Shown piece by piece: positions 1 through 9,478 of a DNA stretch of 43,166 bases. The translations under genes were made by a program, and so were the position numbers. A model generated the notes under the pieces. It worked only from the letters and a program-made list of their open reading frames with translations. It made no database searches and had not been told where the DNA came from. The stretch is from an uncultured Pelagibacteraceae bacterium (GTDB taxonomy: Bacteria > Pseudomonadota > Alphaproteobacteria > Pelagibacterales > Pelagibacteraceae), in the NCBI GenBank assembly GCA_902631255.1, contig CACOXS010000006.1, positions 1 through 43,166 of the forward strand, read 5' to 3'. Position 1 is the first letter of the stretch; each line of letters starts with the position of its first letter.

Positions 1-27
1 TTGTACGGAACAAAAAAAGGTAAATAG
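1..27 (+). CDS. rpsL: 3' end of 30S ribosomal protein S12 (partial)
   Basis: The first 27 bases read in frame as LYGTKKGK followed by TAG. This fits the conserved C-terminus of S12 (family pattern Y-G-V/T-K-R/K-x-K) and sits directly before rpsG, which is the universal rpsL-rpsG order. Only the last eight codons are in the window; the rest lies off the left edge. The AGG that probably serves as the ribosome binding site for rpsG lies inside this tail (bases 18-20). Confidence 0.8.
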   Translation: MYGTKKGK

Positions 28-29
28 AC

Positions 30-500
30 ATGTCTAGAAAAAAAACTCAACCTAAAAAAAATATTGTTCCTGATCCAAAATTTAATTCCACAATTATACC
101 TAAATTAATTAATAACATTATGTACGATGGCAAAAGAGGTGTAGCCACTAAAATAGTTTATGATGCAATTGAAAAGATCAAAACTAAGTCAAAAGACGAA
201 CCTATTAATATTTTTAATGAAGCAATTAATAATATTAAACCAACTGTTGAAGTGAGATCAAGAAGAGTAGGTGGAGCAACATATCAAGTTCCAGTTGAAG
301 TTAAAAGTAAAAGAGCACAAGCTTTGGCAATAAGATGGCTCATAGACTCAGCAAGAAAAAGAAAAGATAAACACATGTCTGATAAAATTTTCAATGAACT
401 TTATGATGCTTATGAAAAAAAAGGTGCAGCCGTAAAGAAGAAAGAGGATGTGCATAAAATGGCAGAGTCTAATAAGGCCTTTGCACATTTTAGGTGGTAA
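30..500 (+). CDS. rpsG: 30S ribosomal protein S7
   Basis: S7 is the primary assembly protein of the 30S head; it binds the 3' major domain of 16S rRNA near the decoding site. The 156-residue product has the usual family length. It shows the conserved N-terminal block (DPKFNS...) and the central signature VEVRSRRVGGATYQVPVEV near residues 73-91, and ends in a basic helix (FAHFRW). It starts two bases after the rpsL stop and ends six bases before fusA, so it belongs to the str operon part of the array. It is more lysine-rich than most homologues, as are all proteins here. Confidence 0.97.
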   Translation: MSRKKTQPKKNIVPDPKFNSTIIPKLINNIMYDGKRGVATKIVYDAIEKIKTKSKDEPINIFNEAINNIKPTVEVRSRRVGGATYQVPVEVKSKRAQALAIRWLIDSARKRKDKHMSDKIFNELYDAYEKKGAAVKKKEDVHKMAESNKAFAHFRW

Positions 501-506
501 AATATT

Positions 507-2585
507 ATGGCCAGAACTCATACATTAGATAAATATAGAAATATTGGGATCATGGCTCACATCGATGCTGGTAAAACAACTACAACTGAGAGAATTTTAT
601 ACTACACAGGTAAAAGTCATAAAATTGGTGAAGTTCACGATGGTGCAGCTACAATGGATTGGATGGAACAAGAACAAGAAAGAGGTATTACAATTACATC
701 AGCAGCAACAACCTGTTTCTGGCAAGATCATAGAATTAATATTATCGATACACCAGGTCACGTAGATTTTACAATTGAAGTTGAAAGATCACTTAAAGTC
801 CTTGATGGTGCAGTTGCAGTGTTTGATGGTGTAGCAGGTGTGGAGCCTCAATCAGAAACAGTATGGCGACAAGCTGATAAATATAAAGTACCAAGAATTT
901 GTTTTGTAAACAAGCTAGATAGGACGGGTGCAGATTTTTTTAGATGTGTAGATATGATCAAAGACAGATTGGGAGCAAAACCATTGGTCATTCAAGTACC
1001 AATCGGTATTGAAGCCTCTCTAACCGGTGTTGTTGACCTTGTTAAAATGAAAGCACAAGTTTGGAAAAATGAGGCTTTAGGTGCTGAGTGGGAATATAAA
1101 GAAATCCCAGAAGATCTTAAAGAAATCTCTCAAAAATATCGAACAGAATTAGTCGAAGTGGCCGTTGAGCAAGACGAAAAGCTGATGGAGTCTTATCTAA
1201 ATGGTGAGGAAATAAAAGAAGAAGATTTAATTAAATGTATAAGAAAAGGAACATTAAACTTTGATTTTGTTCCTGTATTAACTGGTTCGGCTTTTAAAAA
1301 TAAGGGTGTTCAGCCACTACTTGATGCAGTGATTAATTATCTTCCAAGTCCTATAGATATTGGTTCAATTAATGGAAGTAAATTAGGATCAGAGGATGAA
1401 ATTGAAATGAAATTTGATGATAGTGCACCATTTTCTGCGTTAGCATTTAAAGTGGCAAATGATCCATTTGTTGGATCATTAACATTTATAAGAGTTTATT
1501 CAGGTACAATAAAAACAGGAACGGCTGTATACAATTCTTCAAAAGAAAAAGAAGAAAGAGTTGGTAGAATGTTATTAATGCATGCTAACTCTCGAGAGGA
1601 CATCAAAGAGGCTAATGCAGGTGATATCGTATCACTAGCTGGATTGAAAAATACTATTACTGGTCACACGCTATGCAATAAAGAAAATCCAGTTCTTTTA
1701 GAACCCATGGAATTTCCAGACCCAGTTATTGAAATTGCCGTTGAACCAAAAACAAAAGCTGATCAAGAGAAAATGGGCGAAGCTTTGGGCAGATTAGCCA
1801 AAGAAGATCCTTCATTTAGAGTTTCATCCGATGAAGAGTCTGGACAAACAATTATTAAAGGGATGGGTGAATTACACTTAGATATCATTGTTGATAGAAT
1901 GAAAAGAGAATTTAAAGTTGAGGCTAATGTTGGAGCTCCACAAGTAGCATACAGAGAAACAATTGAAAACTCTTCAGAAGTAGAATACACACACAAAAAA
2001 CAAAGTGGTGGTGCAGGACAATTTGCAAAAGTCAAATTATTAGTAGAACCGCAAGAACCTGGTAAAGGTAGAGCCGTTGAAAGTAAGATTAAAGGTGGAG
2101 CAATTCCCAAAGAATTCATTCCGGGCGTAGAAAAAGGTATCGAAACAGTATCAGATGGTGGAATTTTAGCAGGATTTCCAATGATTGATTATAAAGTCAC
2201 AATTTTAGATGGTTTACATCACGATGTTGACTCTAGTGTGTTAGCTTTTGAACTCGCAAGTAGAGCATGTTTTAAAGATGCTTGTACAAAAGGTGGTTTA
2301 AAATTACTAGAGCCAGTCATGAGAGTTGAAGTAGTAACACCCGAAGACTATATGGGTGATGTTATTGGAGACTTAAATAGTCGAAGAGGACAAATAAGTA
2401 CTCAAGAACAAAGAGGTAATGCAACAGTAATAACTGCAATGGTACCTTTAGCAAATATGTTTGGATATATTAATAGTTTAAGATCAATGTCACAAGGACG
2501 AGCACAATATTCAATGTTTTTTGATCATTATGCAAAAGTGCCACAAAATGTTCAAGACGAAGTAACAAAAAAAATAGCAGGCTAA
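507..2585 (+). CDS. fusA: Elongation factor G
   Basis: EF-G is the GTPase that drives translocation of tRNA and mRNA on the ribosome. The 692-residue protein is full length. GTPase motifs are all present: G1 AHIDAGKTT (about residues 17-25), switch I RGITI (59-63), G3 DTPGHVDF (81-88) and G4 NKLD (135-138). Domains II to V follow, including the domain IV/V segment near [14 protein letters not shown]. An AGGTGG stretch ahead of the ATG is a plausible ribosome binding site. Normally tuf follows, but here the stop is one base before the rpsJ start, so EF-Tu must be encoded elsewhere. Confidence 0.98.
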   Translation: MARTHTLDKYRNIGIMAHIDAGKTTTTERILYYTGKSHKIGEVHDGAATMDWMEQEQERGITITSAATTCFWQDHRINIIDTPGHVDFTIEVERSLKVLDGAVAVFDGVAGVEPQSETVWRQADKYKVPRICFVNKLDRTGADFFRCVDMIKDRLGAKPLVIQVPIGIEASLTGVVDLVKMKAQVWKNEALGAEWEYKEIPEDLKEISQKYRTELVEVAVEQDEKLMESYLNGEEIKEEDLIKCIRKGTLNFDFVPVLTGSAFKNKGVQPLLDAVINYLPSPIDIGSINGSKLGSEDEIEMKFDDSAPFSALAFKVANDPFVGSLTFIRVYSGTIKTGTAVYNSSKEKEERVGRMLLMHANSREDIKEANAGDIVSLAGLKNTITGHTLCNKENPVLLEPMEFPDPVIEIAVEPKTKADQEKMGEALGRLAKEDPSFRVSSDEESGQTIIKGMGELHLDIIVDRMKREFKVEANVGAPQVAYRETIENSSEVEYTHKKQSGGAGQFAKVKLLVEPQEPGKGRAVESKIKGGAIPKEFIPGVEKGIETVSDGGILAGFPMIDYKVTILDGLHHDVDSSVLAFELASRACFKDACTKGGLKLLEPVMRVEVVTPEDYMGDVIGDLNSRRGQISTQEQRGNATVITAMVPLANMFGYINSLRSMSQGRAQYSMFFDHYAKVPQNVQDEVTKKIAG

Positions 2586-2586
2586 A

Positions 2587-2895
2587 ATGGAAAAGCAGAA
2601 TATTAGAATTAAACTCAGAGCTTATGACAATAAAATTTTAGATGCTTCAACTGAAGAGATTGTTAATACAGTCAAAAGAACTGGAGCTACAATAAAAGGT
2701 CCAATTCCATTACCAACTAGAATTGAAAGATATACAGTTTTAAGATCTCCGCATATAGATAAAAAAAGCAGAGAACAATTTGAGTCACGAACCCATAAAA
2801 GATTAATTGATATAATTGAGCCAACACCACAGACTGTCGAGGCTTTAATGAAGTTAGATTTAGCATCAGGAGTCGATGTGGAGATTAAGATATAA
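2587..2895 (+). CDS. rpsJ: 30S ribosomal protein S10
   Basis: S10 sits in the 30S head and, with NusB, takes part in transcription antitermination. The product is 102 residues, the standard length, with the family blocks IRIKLRAYD at the start and RTHKRLIDI in the second half, and ends in the typical VDVEIKI. The ATG is one base after the fusA stop. There is therefore no S10-operon leader in which the L4 autoregulation known from Escherichia coli could act. Confidence 0.97.
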   Translation: MEKQNIRIKLRAYDNKILDASTEEIVNTVKRTGATIKGPIPLPTRIERYTVLRSPHIDKKSREQFESRTHKRLIDIIEPTPQTVEALMKLDLASGVDVEIKI

Positions 2896-2897
2896 TT

Positions 2898-3608
2898 ATG
2901 AGCGAGATTGCTTTATTAGGAAAAAAAATTGGAATGACTAGAGAATTTTATAAATCTGGTCAGTTAGTTCCAGTTACAGTATTAAAAATGGAAAAAGCCA
3001 GAGTAATCCAAGTAATAGATAAAGAAAAAAGAGGTTACACTGCAGTCCAACTTGGATACGGAAAAATCAAAAACTCAAAACTAACAAAGGCTATGAAGGG
3101 TTATTTTTCCAAAAGAAATACTGAAGCTAAAAGGAAACTTAAAGAATATAGAGTTCAAAACATCGAAAATTACAAAGAGGGAAATGAATTTGGATTAGAG
3201 ATTTTTAAAGATGTAAAATTTGTAGATACTAGATCAAAAACGATTGGAAAAGGTTTTGCAGGAGCTATGAAAAGACACAATTTTGGTGGTTTGAGAGCCA
3301 CACATGGTGTTTCAATCTCACATAGATCACATGGTTCAACGGGTCAAAGACAAGATCCTGGTAAAGTATTTAAGGGAAAAAAAATGGCTGGACATATGGG
3401 AGATAAATTAAGAACTATGCAAAATATCGAAATTATCAAAACGGATCTAGAAAATGAGCTTCTATATTTAAAAGGTTCCATCCCAGGAGCAAAAAACTCT
3501 GAAATTTTAGTAAAAGGTTCAGTTAAAAATATAAAAAAAATGACTATCAGCGAAAAACACAAAGCTGCTGAATTAGCTAAGAAAACACCGGAGAAAAAGA
3601 AAAAATAA
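2898..3608 (+). CDS. rplC: 50S ribosomal protein L3
   Basis: L3 is an early 23S rRNA-binding assembly protein with a loop reaching towards the peptidyl transferase centre. The 236-residue protein opens with [13 protein letters not shown] and carries the loop region [20 protein letters not shown] (about residues 141-160) with the conserved Gln near GSTGQRQDP, the residue methylated by PrmB in some bacteria. The tail is longer than in E. coli and strongly lysine-rich. Its stop overlaps the rplD start by one base (TAATG), which suggests translational coupling. Confidence 0.96.
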   Translation: MSEIALLGKKIGMTREFYKSGQLVPVTVLKMEKARVIQVIDKEKRGYTAVQLGYGKIKNSKLTKAMKGYFSKRNTEAKRKLKEYRVQNIENYKEGNEFGLEIFKDVKFVDTRSKTIGKGFAGAMKRHNFGGLRATHGVSISHRSHGSTGQRQDPGKVFKGKKMAGHMGDKLRTMQNIEIIKTDLENELLYLKGSIPGAKNSEILVKGSVKNIKKMTISEKHKAAELAKKTPEKKKK

Positions 3609-4231
3609 TGAAAGTCGATAAAATTAATTTAGATGGTAAAAAAAGTTCTATTGAAGTCTTAGATAAGATTTTTTCAGCTAAAATTAACAAGAGATTAGTG
3701 AATACAGTTTTATATAAGACTAATGCTAACTATAAAGGTAGGCACGCAAAAACTAAACAGCAAAACGAGGTCTCAGGTCCAACATCAAAAATTTATGCAC
3801 AAAAAGGTACAGGTAATGCTAGACACGCAAGTAGAAAAGCCCCAATCTTTGTTGGCGGCGGTATAGCTCATGGTCCTAAAGGAGAGCTATCATATAAAAA
3901 AAGAAAATTGAATAAGAGTGAAAAAAAACAAAGTATAGCATCTTTGATCAGTGACAAGATAAAGAATAATAACCTTCTAATTTTTAGCGATTTTAACTCT
4001 AAGATAAAAAAGACTAAAGAGATGAACTTAATTTTAAAGAAATTTCAAATATCAAATTCAATAATAATTCTAGACAAAACCTCAAAAGATAATGTTGAAA
4101 AATCAATTAGAAATATTCCAAATATCAAGGTAACAGACATTAATCATTTTAGTGCGTTTGATATAGTCAAGTTTGAAAAGGTTGTGTTTACTGAAACATC
4201 TGTAAAAGAATTAGAGAAGAGGTATGCTTAA
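3608..4231 (+). CDS. rplD: 50S ribosomal protein L4
   Basis: L4 lines the peptide exit tunnel. The 207-residue product has the long internal loop region with GPTSKIYAQKGTGNARH and FVGGGIAHGPK (about residues 57-98), which is the L4 signature that contacts the tunnel wall. Length and position between rplC and rplW are as expected. In enterobacteria L4 represses its own operon through a leader; no such leader exists here. Confidence 0.96.
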   Translation: MKVDKINLDGKKSSIEVLDKIFSAKINKRLVNTVLYKTNANYKGRHAKTKQQNEVSGPTSKIYAQKGTGNARHASRKAPIFVGGGIAHGPKGELSYKKRKLNKSEKKQSIASLISDKIKNNNLLIFSDFNSKIKKTKEMNLILKKFQISNSIIILDKTSKDNVEKSIRNIPNIKVTDINHFSAFDIVKFEKVVFTETSVKELEKRYA

Positions 4232-4232
4232 G

Positions 4233-4526
4233 ATGGAAAAGATACATTTATACGACAAAATTTTATCACCTTTAGTGACTGAAAAATCAACAAATTTATC
4301 AGAACAAAATAAGATTGTATTTAAAGTGCCATCAAAAGCAAATAAGAAAAATATAAAAACCAACATAGAGAAAATTTTTAAAGTAAATGTAACAAAGGTA
4401 AATATTATCAATAAACAAAATAGAACTAAATTAACTAGAGGAAGAAAAGTCAAAGTCTCCGGTTTTAAAAAAGCAATTATAACACTTAAAAAAGGTCAAA
4501 GTATTGATCTAACAACTGGAATTTAA
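4233..4526 (+). CDS. rplW: 50S ribosomal protein L23
   Basis: L23 sits at the tunnel exit and is the docking point for trigger factor and SRP. The 97-residue form begins MEKIHLYDKILSPLVTEKS, matching the family block ILxPxVTEKS; the C-terminal half has the conserved RTKLTRGRKVKVSG. An in-frame ATG at 4224 lies inside rplD. The GAGG at 4219-4222 is only one base from that ATG but ten bases from 4233, so I place the start at 4233, one base after the rplD stop. Confidence 0.94.
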   Translation: MEKIHLYDKILSPLVTEKSTNLSEQNKIVFKVPSKANKKNIKTNIEKIFKVNVTKVNIINKQNRTKLTRGRKVKVSGFKKAIITLKKGQSIDLTTGI

Positions 4527-4527
4527 A

Positions 4528-5367
4528 ATGGCACTAAAAACATTTAAACCTTATACAAAATCTACCAGAGGAACAATTCTTGTTGATAGAACTGGTCTTT
4601 GGAAAGGTAAACCATTTAAATCTTTAGTTTCACCAAAAAATGCAATGAAAGGTAGAAACAACAATGGCCATATTACATCTATAAATAGAGCTGGTGGACA
4701 TAAAAAAATGTATCGACATGTCGACTTTTATAGAAAAAAATTTGATATGCCAGCGACAGTAGAAAGAATTGAATATGATCCAAATAGATCTTGTTACATT
4801 ATGTTAGTAAAATTCGATGATAATTCACATGCATATTATCTTGCACCGCAAAAAATAAAGGTGGGTGATAAAGTTGAAAATGGATCAAAAAAAGAGATAA
4901 AAATTGGAAATTGCATGCCATTACAGGATATCCCAGTTGGTATAGATATTCACAATGTTGAAATACAACCAGGTGGTGGAGGTAAAATTGCGAGATCTGC
5001 TGGAACTTCTGTTACGATTAGTGGATTGGATGGGAATTATAGTTTGATTAAATTAGCATCAGGTGAAGTTAGAAAAATCGATTCAAGATCATTGGCAACA
5101 ATTGGCGTATTAAGTAACCCTGATCAAAAAAATATTAAAATTGGTAAAGCGGGAAGATCAAGATGGTTAGGAAGAAGACCTCACACCAGAGGTGTTGTTA
5201 AAAATCCAGTAGATCACCCACATGGTGGTGGAGAAGGTAAATCAGCAGGTGGAAGACATCCAGTTTCTCCTAAAGGACAATCAGCAAAAGGATTGAAAAC
5301 AAGAGACAATAAGAGAACTGATAAATATATTGTGAAGAGAAGAAACAAAAGGAAGGATACAAAATAA
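4528..5367 (+). CDS. rplB: 50S ribosomal protein L2
   Basis: L2 is needed for subunit joining and peptidyl transferase activity. The 279-residue protein shows the typical start [15 protein letters not shown], the central RNA-binding part with [19 protein letters not shown] residues (about 150-160), and the C-terminal signature [21 protein letters not shown] (about 223-243) containing the conserved His of the active-site loop. The stop overlaps the rpsS start by one base. Confidence 0.97.
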   Translation: MALKTFKPYTKSTRGTILVDRTGLWKGKPFKSLVSPKNAMKGRNNNGHITSINRAGGHKKMYRHVDFYRKKFDMPATVERIEYDPNRSCYIMLVKFDDNSHAYYLAPQKIKVGDKVENGSKKEIKIGNCMPLQDIPVGIDIHNVEIQPGGGGKIARSAGTSVTISGLDGNYSLIKLASGEVRKIDSRSLATIGVLSNPDQKNIKIGKAGRSRWLGRRPHTRGVVKNPVDHPHGGGEGKSAGGRHPVSPKGQSAKGLKTRDNKRTDKYIVKRRNKRKDTK

Positions 5368-5666
5368 TGGCTAGAGCAGTATGGAAAGGTCCTTTTGTGG
5401 AAGAGAACTTGATAAAAAAAGTTGATAAATATAAGACTGATCCAAAAAAAATTCCTATCAAGACTTGGTCAAGAAAATCAACAATAATTCCAGATTTTGT
5501 AGGAGTTAGTTTTTTGATTTATAATGGAAAAAAATTTATACCCATTACAATATCTGAAGACATGGTTGGTCATAAGTTAGGTGAATTTGCTCCAACAAGA
5601 ACTTTTTTTGGTCATACACCTGCAGATAAAAAAGCAAAACCTGCTGAGGCAGAGGCGAAAAAATAG
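5367..5666 (+). CDS. rpsS: 30S ribosomal protein S19
   Basis: S19 forms a complex with S13 in the 30S head near the A-site tRNA. The core ([20 protein letters not shown], then [15 protein letters not shown] and [16 protein letters not shown]) is canonical over about 85 residues. The 99-residue product carries a short Ala/Lys/Glu-rich C-terminal tail (residues 86-99) beyond the usual end. It starts within the rplB stop (TAATG). Confidence 0.97.
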   Translation: MARAVWKGPFVEENLIKKVDKYKTDPKKIPIKTWSRKSTIIPDFVGVSFLIYNGKKFIPITISEDMVGHKLGEFAPTRTFFGHTPADKKAKPAEAEAKK

Positions 5667-5668
5667 CT

Positions 5669-6067
5669 ATGAGTAAAAAAAAGAAATTAGTGAAAAAAAA
5701 AGAAAAAATAGTGAAATCTATTAACAATAATATTAGATCAAGTGTAAGAAAGCTTAATCCTATTTTAAAAGGTATAGTTGGAAAAAAAGTAGAGTTAGCT
5801 ATTAGAGATCTTCAGTTTTCTGAAAAAAGAATTACTCGTGATATCAGAAAGACTATTTCATCTGCCGTTGCAAATGCAGAAAATAATTTTCAGTATGATA
5901 TCGATAAACTTGTAGTTAAAGAAGCTTATTGTGGGAAGAAAATTACCATGAAGAGGTTTAGACCAAGAGCAAAAGGGAGAGCTGCACCCATTTTGAAACC
6001 TTATTCAAGTGTTACAATTATTTTATCAGAAGCAAAAAAAATGGAGAGTCATGGGACAAAAAGTTAA
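5669..6067 (+). CDS. rplV: 50S ribosomal protein L22
   Basis: L22 spans the 50S subunit and its hairpin reaches the exit-tunnel constriction. The C-terminal half is diagnostic: [19 protein letters not shown] (about residues 89-107), followed by the SSVTIILSE strand. The 132-residue protein has an unusually lysine-rich N-terminal stretch of about 18 residues before the conserved core. Its last 17 bases overlap the start of rpsC. Confidence 0.95.
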   Translation: MSKKKKLVKKKEKIVKSINNNIRSSVRKLNPILKGIVGKKVELAIRDLQFSEKRITRDIRKTISSAVANAENNFQYDIDKLVVKEAYCGKKITMKRFRPRAKGRAAPILKPYSSVTIILSEAKKMESHGTKS

Positions 6068-6731
6068 TCCAGTAGGTTTTAGATTAGGTGTTAACAGAGG
6101 TTGGGACTCTGTATGGTACGCTAAAAAGAAAGATTTTGGTAATTACCTCATAGAAGACTTTAAAATAAGAGAATATATTAAAAAAAATGTAATTAATTCT
6201 GGGGTCTCAAAAGTGATGATCGAAAGAACAGCAAACAAATGTTATGTTACAATTTACACTTCTAGACCAGGTTTTGTTATTGGAAAAAAAGGTAGTGATA
6301 TAGATAAGATAAAAAATAATTTATCTAAGTTTACTTCAAATGAGGTTACTTTAAATATAAAAGAAGTAAAAAAACCTGAAACAAATGCTTATTTAGTTGC
6401 AGAAAATATTGCTCAACAATTAGTTAAAAGAATTTCTTATAGAAGAGCAATGAAAAGAGCAATGCAATCTTGTTTAAGATTGGGCGCTAAAGGAATTAAA
6501 GTTTCAGTGAGTGGAAGACTGGGTGGAAATGAGATTGCTAGAACTGAATGGTTAAGAGATGGCAGCATACCTTCCCACACATTAAGAGCAGATATAGATT
6601 ATGCAGAGGCAGAAGCACTTACGACTTACGGAATAATTGGGATAAAAGTTTGGATTTATAAAGGTGAAGTTTTTGCTAAAGAATTTAGTCAGGAAACAAA
6701 TAAAGTCACACCTAAAGAGGGAAAACAATAA
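6051..6731 (+). CDS. rpsC: 30S ribosomal protein S3
   Basis: S3 forms part of the mRNA entry channel of the 30S subunit. The 226-residue product starts at the conserved [13 protein letters not shown]. An upstream in-frame ATG at 6009 lies deep inside rplV and would add residues with no family counterpart, so 6051 is chosen; a GGAG at 6043-6046 precedes it. The KH type 2 domain shows [11 protein letters not shown] (about residues 75-85) and the C-terminal domain has [14 protein letters not shown]. The gene overlaps rplV by 17 bases. Confidence 0.96.
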   Translation: MGQKVNPVGFRLGVNRGWDSVWYAKKKDFGNYLIEDFKIREYIKKNVINSGVSKVMIERTANKCYVTIYTSRPGFVIGKKGSDIDKIKNNLSKFTSNEVTLNIKEVKKPETNAYLVAENIAQQLVKRISYRRAMKRAMQSCLRLGAKGIKVSVSGRLGGNEIARTEWLRDGSIPSHTLRADIDYAEAEALTTYGIIGIKVWIYKGEVFAKEFSQETNKVTPKEGKQ

Positions 6732-7142
6732 ATGTTACAGCCAGTTAGAACAAAATGGAGAAAAGCTCACAAAGGTAGAATTCATGGAACTGCCTCAAGA
6801 GCGAATTTCATTAACTACGGTGCATTTGCTTTAAAAGCGCTATCTCCTGATAGGGTTACTGGAAAACAAATAGAGGCTGCTAGAGTTGCTCTAACAAGGC
6901 ACATGAAAAGACAAGGAAGAGTTTGGACAAGAATTTTTCCAAATATTCCAGTTTCTAAAAAACCCATTGAAGTACGTATGGGTAAAGGAAAAGGTTCTCC
7001 AGAATTCTATGCATGCCGTGTAAAACCAGGAAGAATTTTATTTGAGGTAGATGGTGTTTCAGAACAGATAGCCAAAGAAGCCTTATATAAAGCATCCGCA
7101 AAATTGCCAATTAAAACAAAAACCATAAAAAGATTTGCCTAA
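6732..7142 (+). CDS. rplP: 50S ribosomal protein L16
   Basis: L16 contacts the elbow of A- and P-site tRNAs. The 136-residue protein has the expected length and blocks: the N-terminal [11 protein letters not shown], the central [20 protein letters not shown] (about residues 50-69) and [20 protein letters not shown] (about 83-102). The Arg in the MGKGKG region is the area hydroxylated in some bacteria. It starts immediately after the rpsC stop. Confidence 0.97.
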   Translation: MLQPVRTKWRKAHKGRIHGTASRANFINYGAFALKALSPDRVTGKQIEAARVALTRHMKRQGRVWTRIFPNIPVSKKPIEVRMGKGKGSPEFYACRVKPGRILFEVDGVSEQIAKEALYKASAKLPIKTKTIKRFA

Positions 7143-7143
7143 T

Positions 7144-7335
7144 ATGAAAAAACAAGAAATTAAAAAACTCTCAAAAGATCAAATCATAAAAAACATTGAT
7201 AAATTTAAAAAAGATTTATTCAATTTTAGATTTCAAAAGATGAATTCGCAAATTACAAATCCTGCAAAAATTAGTGAAACAAAAAAAACAATTGCTAGAT
7301 TAAAAACAATATTAAAAGGAAAATTAAATGCCTAA
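7144..7335 (+). CDS. rpmC: 50S ribosomal protein L29
   Basis: L29 is a small helical protein near the tunnel exit. From ATG 7144 the product is 63 residues, begins MKKQEIKKLSKDQI, and has the two-helix family pattern with LFNFRFQKMNSQITNPAKI. An in-frame TTG at 7135 lies inside rplP and is a worse start. The last codons (KGKLNA and stop) fall in the first copy of a tandem duplication, so the ancestral 8-base overlap with rpsQ is now an overlap with a small inserted frame. Confidence 0.93.
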   Translation: MKKQEIKKLSKDQIIKNIDKFKKDLFNFRFQKMNSQITNPAKISETKKTIARLKTILKGKLNA

Positions 7336-7381
7336 GAAAATATTAACAGGAAAATTAAATGCCTAAGAAAATATTAACAGG
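7317..7381 (+). repeat. 31-bp perfect tandem duplication at the rpmC/rpsQ junction
   Basis: Bases 7317-7350 are repeated exactly at 7348-7381, giving a period of 31 with three shared bases. Each copy contains an AGGA, seven bases, the ATG of rpsQ and the TAA of rpmC. The stop of rpmC is used in copy one and the start of rpsQ in copy two. Both proteins stay intact although 31 is not a multiple of three. It looks like a recent slippage duplication because the copies are identical. Confidence 0.95.
7328..7366 (+). other. 12-codon micro-ORF bridging rpmC and rpsQ
   Basis: The duplication creates the frame [12 protein letters not shown], which joins the first eight residues of S17 to the last four of L29. 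It has its own AGGA seven bases upstream of its ATG. It overlaps the rpmC end and the rpsQ start by eight bases each, the same overlap the two genes presumably had before. It may only serve to pass terminating ribosomes from rpmC to rpsQ; a function for the peptide is not suggested by anything in the sequence. Confidence 0.4.
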
Positions 7382-7595
7382 TGTAGTTGTAAGTGATAAA
7401 CCCAACAAAACTATAACTGTTTTGGTTGAACGAAAATATTCTCATCCGTTATTAAAAAAAGTTATAAAAGTGAGAAAAAAATATAACGCCCACGATGAAA
7501 ATAATAAATTTAAAACAGGTGACAAAGTATCAATCATTGAGAGCAAACCTTTTTCAAAAAATAAGAAATTTCAAGTAATGGAGAACACAAAATAA
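7359..7595 (+). CDS. rpsQ: 30S ribosomal protein S17
   Basis: S17 is a primary binder of the 16S 5' domain. The 78-residue product has the OB-fold family pattern: [29 protein letters not shown], then [20 protein letters not shown]. The chosen ATG is in the second copy of the 31-bp repeat. The ATG in the first copy reads into a stop after 12 codons and cannot start S17. The stop overlaps the rplN start by one base. Confidence 0.95.
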   Translation: MPKKILTGVVVSDKPNKTITVLVERKYSHPLLKKVIKVRKKYNAHDENNKFKTGDKVSIIESKPFSKNKKFQVMENTK

Positions 7596-7963
7596 TGATA
7601 CAGGTCCAGACAGAATTAAATGTAGCTGATAACACTGGGGCAAAGAAAATTGAATGTATTAAAGTCTTAGGTGGATCGAAAAGAAGATATGCAAGCATAG
7701 GGGATACAATAGTGATTGCAGTAAAAGAAGCAATTCCCAAGGGAAAAGTAAAAAAAGGATCAGTTCATAAAGCAGTGGTCGTAAGAGTAAAAAAAGGAAT
7801 TCATCGGGATGATGGATCAAAAGTGAAATTTGATAATAATGCTGCTGTTCTTGTTGATGACAAAGGTGAACCAGTTGGAACTAGAATTTTTGGTCCAGTG
7901 ACTAGAGAATTAAGGAATAAAGGGCAAATGAAAATAATCTCATTAGCCCCAGAGGTTTTGTAA
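7595..7963 (+). CDS. rplN: 50S ribosomal protein L14
   Basis: L14 lies at the subunit interface and is where the silencing factor RsfS binds. At 122 residues it has the exact family length and hallmark blocks: [19 protein letters not shown], the strand with [19 protein letters not shown], then [13 protein letters not shown] and the final [10 protein letters not shown]. The gene starts within the rpsQ stop and ends within the rplX start. Confidence 0.98.
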   Translation: MIQVQTELNVADNTGAKKIECIKVLGGSKRRYASIGDTIVIAVKEAIPKGKVKKGSVHKAVVVRVKKGIHRDDGSKVKFDNNAAVLVDDKGEPVGTRIFGPVTRELRNKGQMKIISLAPEVL

Positions 7964-8211
7964 TGATTAAAAAAGGTTTAAAAGTTCAAGTTTTATCAGG
8001 CAGAGATAAAAAAAAAGAAGGTGAAGTAATTGAAATTGATAGACCAAACAACAGAGCAAAAGTTAAAGATATTAATATGGTAAAGAGACACGTAAAAACA
8101 ACTAAGGAAAAAAAAGGCGGAATTTTTTCAAAGGAAAGTTTTATTCATTTATCAAATTTAAAACTAATTGATGAAAAAACAAAAACTAAAAAAACTGAGG
8201 CTAAAAAATAA
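7963..8211 (+). CDS. rplX: 50S ribosomal protein L24
   Basis: L24 is an assembly initiator on 23S rRNA domain I. The KOW motif is evident as [21 protein letters not shown] (about residues 10-30), followed by [21 protein letters not shown]. The 82-residue protein is short for the family (about 100 in many bacteria): the C-terminal part is trimmed and ends in a lysine-rich tail. Junctions on both sides are TAATG overlaps. Confidence 0.95.
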   Translation: MIKKGLKVQVLSGRDKKKEGEVIEIDRPNNRAKVKDINMVKRHVKTTKEKKGGIFSKESFIHLSNLKLIDEKTKTKKTEAKK

Positions 8212-8765
8212 TGACTCCGAGATTAAAAGAACTTTATTATAAAGAAATACAAACTTCATTAAAATCTAAATTTGGTTTTAAAAATCTATTCATGGGTCCA
8301 AAAATTGAAAAAATTGTGTTAAATATGGGCTTAGGCTTGGATGGAAATGACTCAAAAATATTAAAGTCTTGTGAGCAGGATTTAGCAAAGATAACAGGTC
8401 AAAAACCTGTAATTACCAAATTTAAAAAATCAGTTGCAAATTTTAAAACAAGAAAAGGATCAAATGCTGGCTTAAAGGTAACACTTAGAAAAGATAAAAT
8501 GTATGAATTTTTAGATAGACTTGTGAATATAGCTTTACCAAGAATTAAAGATTTTAGAGGCCTGTCTGCAAATGGTTTTGATAAATTTGGAAATTACACA
8601 TTTGGCGTAAAAGAACATATCATATTTCCCGAAGTAAGTTTTGATCGTGCAGATAAGGTTCGTGGTATTGATATTGTGATTGTGATATCAGCTAAAAACA
8701 AAGAGCATAGTTTTGCTCTTTTAGAAAAATTAAATTTTCCATTTATTAAAAAAGGAGACAACTAA
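8211..8765 (+). CDS. rplE: 50S ribosomal protein L5
   Basis: L5 binds 5S rRNA and the P-site tRNA elbow in the central protuberance. The 184-residue product matches family length and shows KIVLNMGLG, the segment [22 protein letters not shown] (about residues 63-84), then the conserved [26 protein letters not shown] (about residues 106-131). It lies between rplX (one-base overlap) and rpsN (one base apart). Confidence 0.97.
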   Translation: MTPRLKELYYKEIQTSLKSKFGFKNLFMGPKIEKIVLNMGLGLDGNDSKILKSCEQDLAKITGQKPVITKFKKSVANFKTRKGSNAGLKVTLRKDKMYEFLDRLVNIALPRIKDFRGLSANGFDKFGNYTFGVKEHIIFPEVSFDRADKVRGIDIVIVISAKNKEHSFALLEKLNFPFIKKGDN

Positions 8766-8766
8766 A

Positions 8767-9072
8767 ATGGCTAAATTAAGTTCAATAAATAAGAACAATA
8801 AACGAGTAAAATTATCGGAAAGATTATTTAAAAAAAGACAAAAGTTAAAAAAGATTGTTATGAATAAAAAGCTTCCTTTAGAGGAAAGATTTAAAGCACA
8901 ACAAAAATTATCAAAGTTACCTAGAAACTCTGCTAAAGTAAGGGTTATGAATAGATGCCAGATTACCGGAAGACCTCATGGAGTTTATAGAAAATTGAAA
9001 ATATCTAGAATTGCATTAAGACAATTAGGTCTGCAAGGAAAGATACCAGGTTTAATTAAATCAAGTTGGTAG
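8767..9072 (+). CDS. rpsN: 30S ribosomal protein S14, zinc-free form
   Basis: S14 is in the 30S head. The 101-residue length and the absence of the CxxC...CxxC zinc ribbon mark it as the longer C-minus form usual in Proteobacteria. The C-terminal signature [20 protein letters not shown] (about residues 63-82) and [11 protein letters not shown] end are canonical. A ten-base gap with GAAAGGAAAG, a clear ribosome binding site, separates it from rpsH. Confidence 0.96.
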   Translation: MAKLSSINKNNKRVKLSERLFKKRQKLKKIVMNKKLPLEERFKAQQKLSKLPRNSAKVRVMNRCQITGRPHGVYRKLKISRIALRQLGLQGKIPGLIKSSW

Positions 9073-9082
9073 AAAGGAAAGT

Positions 9083-9478
9083 ATGAGTTTAAGTGATCCG
9101 ATTGGAGATATGATAGCAAGAATAAAAAATGCTCAAGATAGAAGCCATAAGAAAGTTGAATTACCTTCTTCAAATTTTAAAACTAAGATTGCTGATATCT
9201 TAAAGAATGAAGGTTTTATAAAAGACTTCAAAGTGAACAAAGAAAATAATAAATCTTTGTTATCTTTAGAACTTAAATATCATTCAGGAAACCCGGTTAT
9301 AAGTACTTTTGAGAGAGTTTCTAAACCAGGTAGAAGAATATTTTCTAGTGCAGAAAGTTTACCAAAAATAAATAATGGTTTAGGTATAGCAATTGTATCA
9401 ACCCCCAAAGGCGTCATGACCGATATTGATGCAAGAAAGCAAAGAGTGGGTGGAGAAATAATTTGTAAGGTATTTTAA
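9083..9478 (+). CDS. rpsH: 30S ribosomal protein S8
   Basis: S8 binds the central domain of 16S rRNA and in E. coli represses the spc operon. The 131-residue protein has the family start MSLSDPIGDMIARIKNAQ, a middle strand region with RVSKPGRRIF (about residues 79-88), and the C-terminal GLGIAIVSTPKGVMTD followed by GGEIICKVF. A strong GGAAAG-type ribosome binding site precedes the ATG. It overlaps the rplF start by one base. Confidence 0.97.
   Translation: MSLSDPIGDMIARIKNAQDRSHKKVELPSSNFKTKIADILKNEGFIKDFKVNKENNKSLLSLELKYHSGNPVISTFERVSKPGRRIFSSAESLPKINNGLGIAIVSTPKGVMTDIDARKQRVGGEIICKVF

Noticed and set aside
1763-2119. Open frame of 118 codons antisense to fusA, and similar antisense frames opposite rplF/rplR, gatB and soxA
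   Set aside because: Each lies wholly within or across strongly conserved genes, has no ribosome binding site or family resemblance, and is expected by chance opposite AT-rich lysine-rich genes.
6009-6050. Upstream ATG for rpsC
   Set aside because: It adds 14 residues inside rplV that have no counterpart in S3, whereas MGQKVNP at 6051 is the conserved start.
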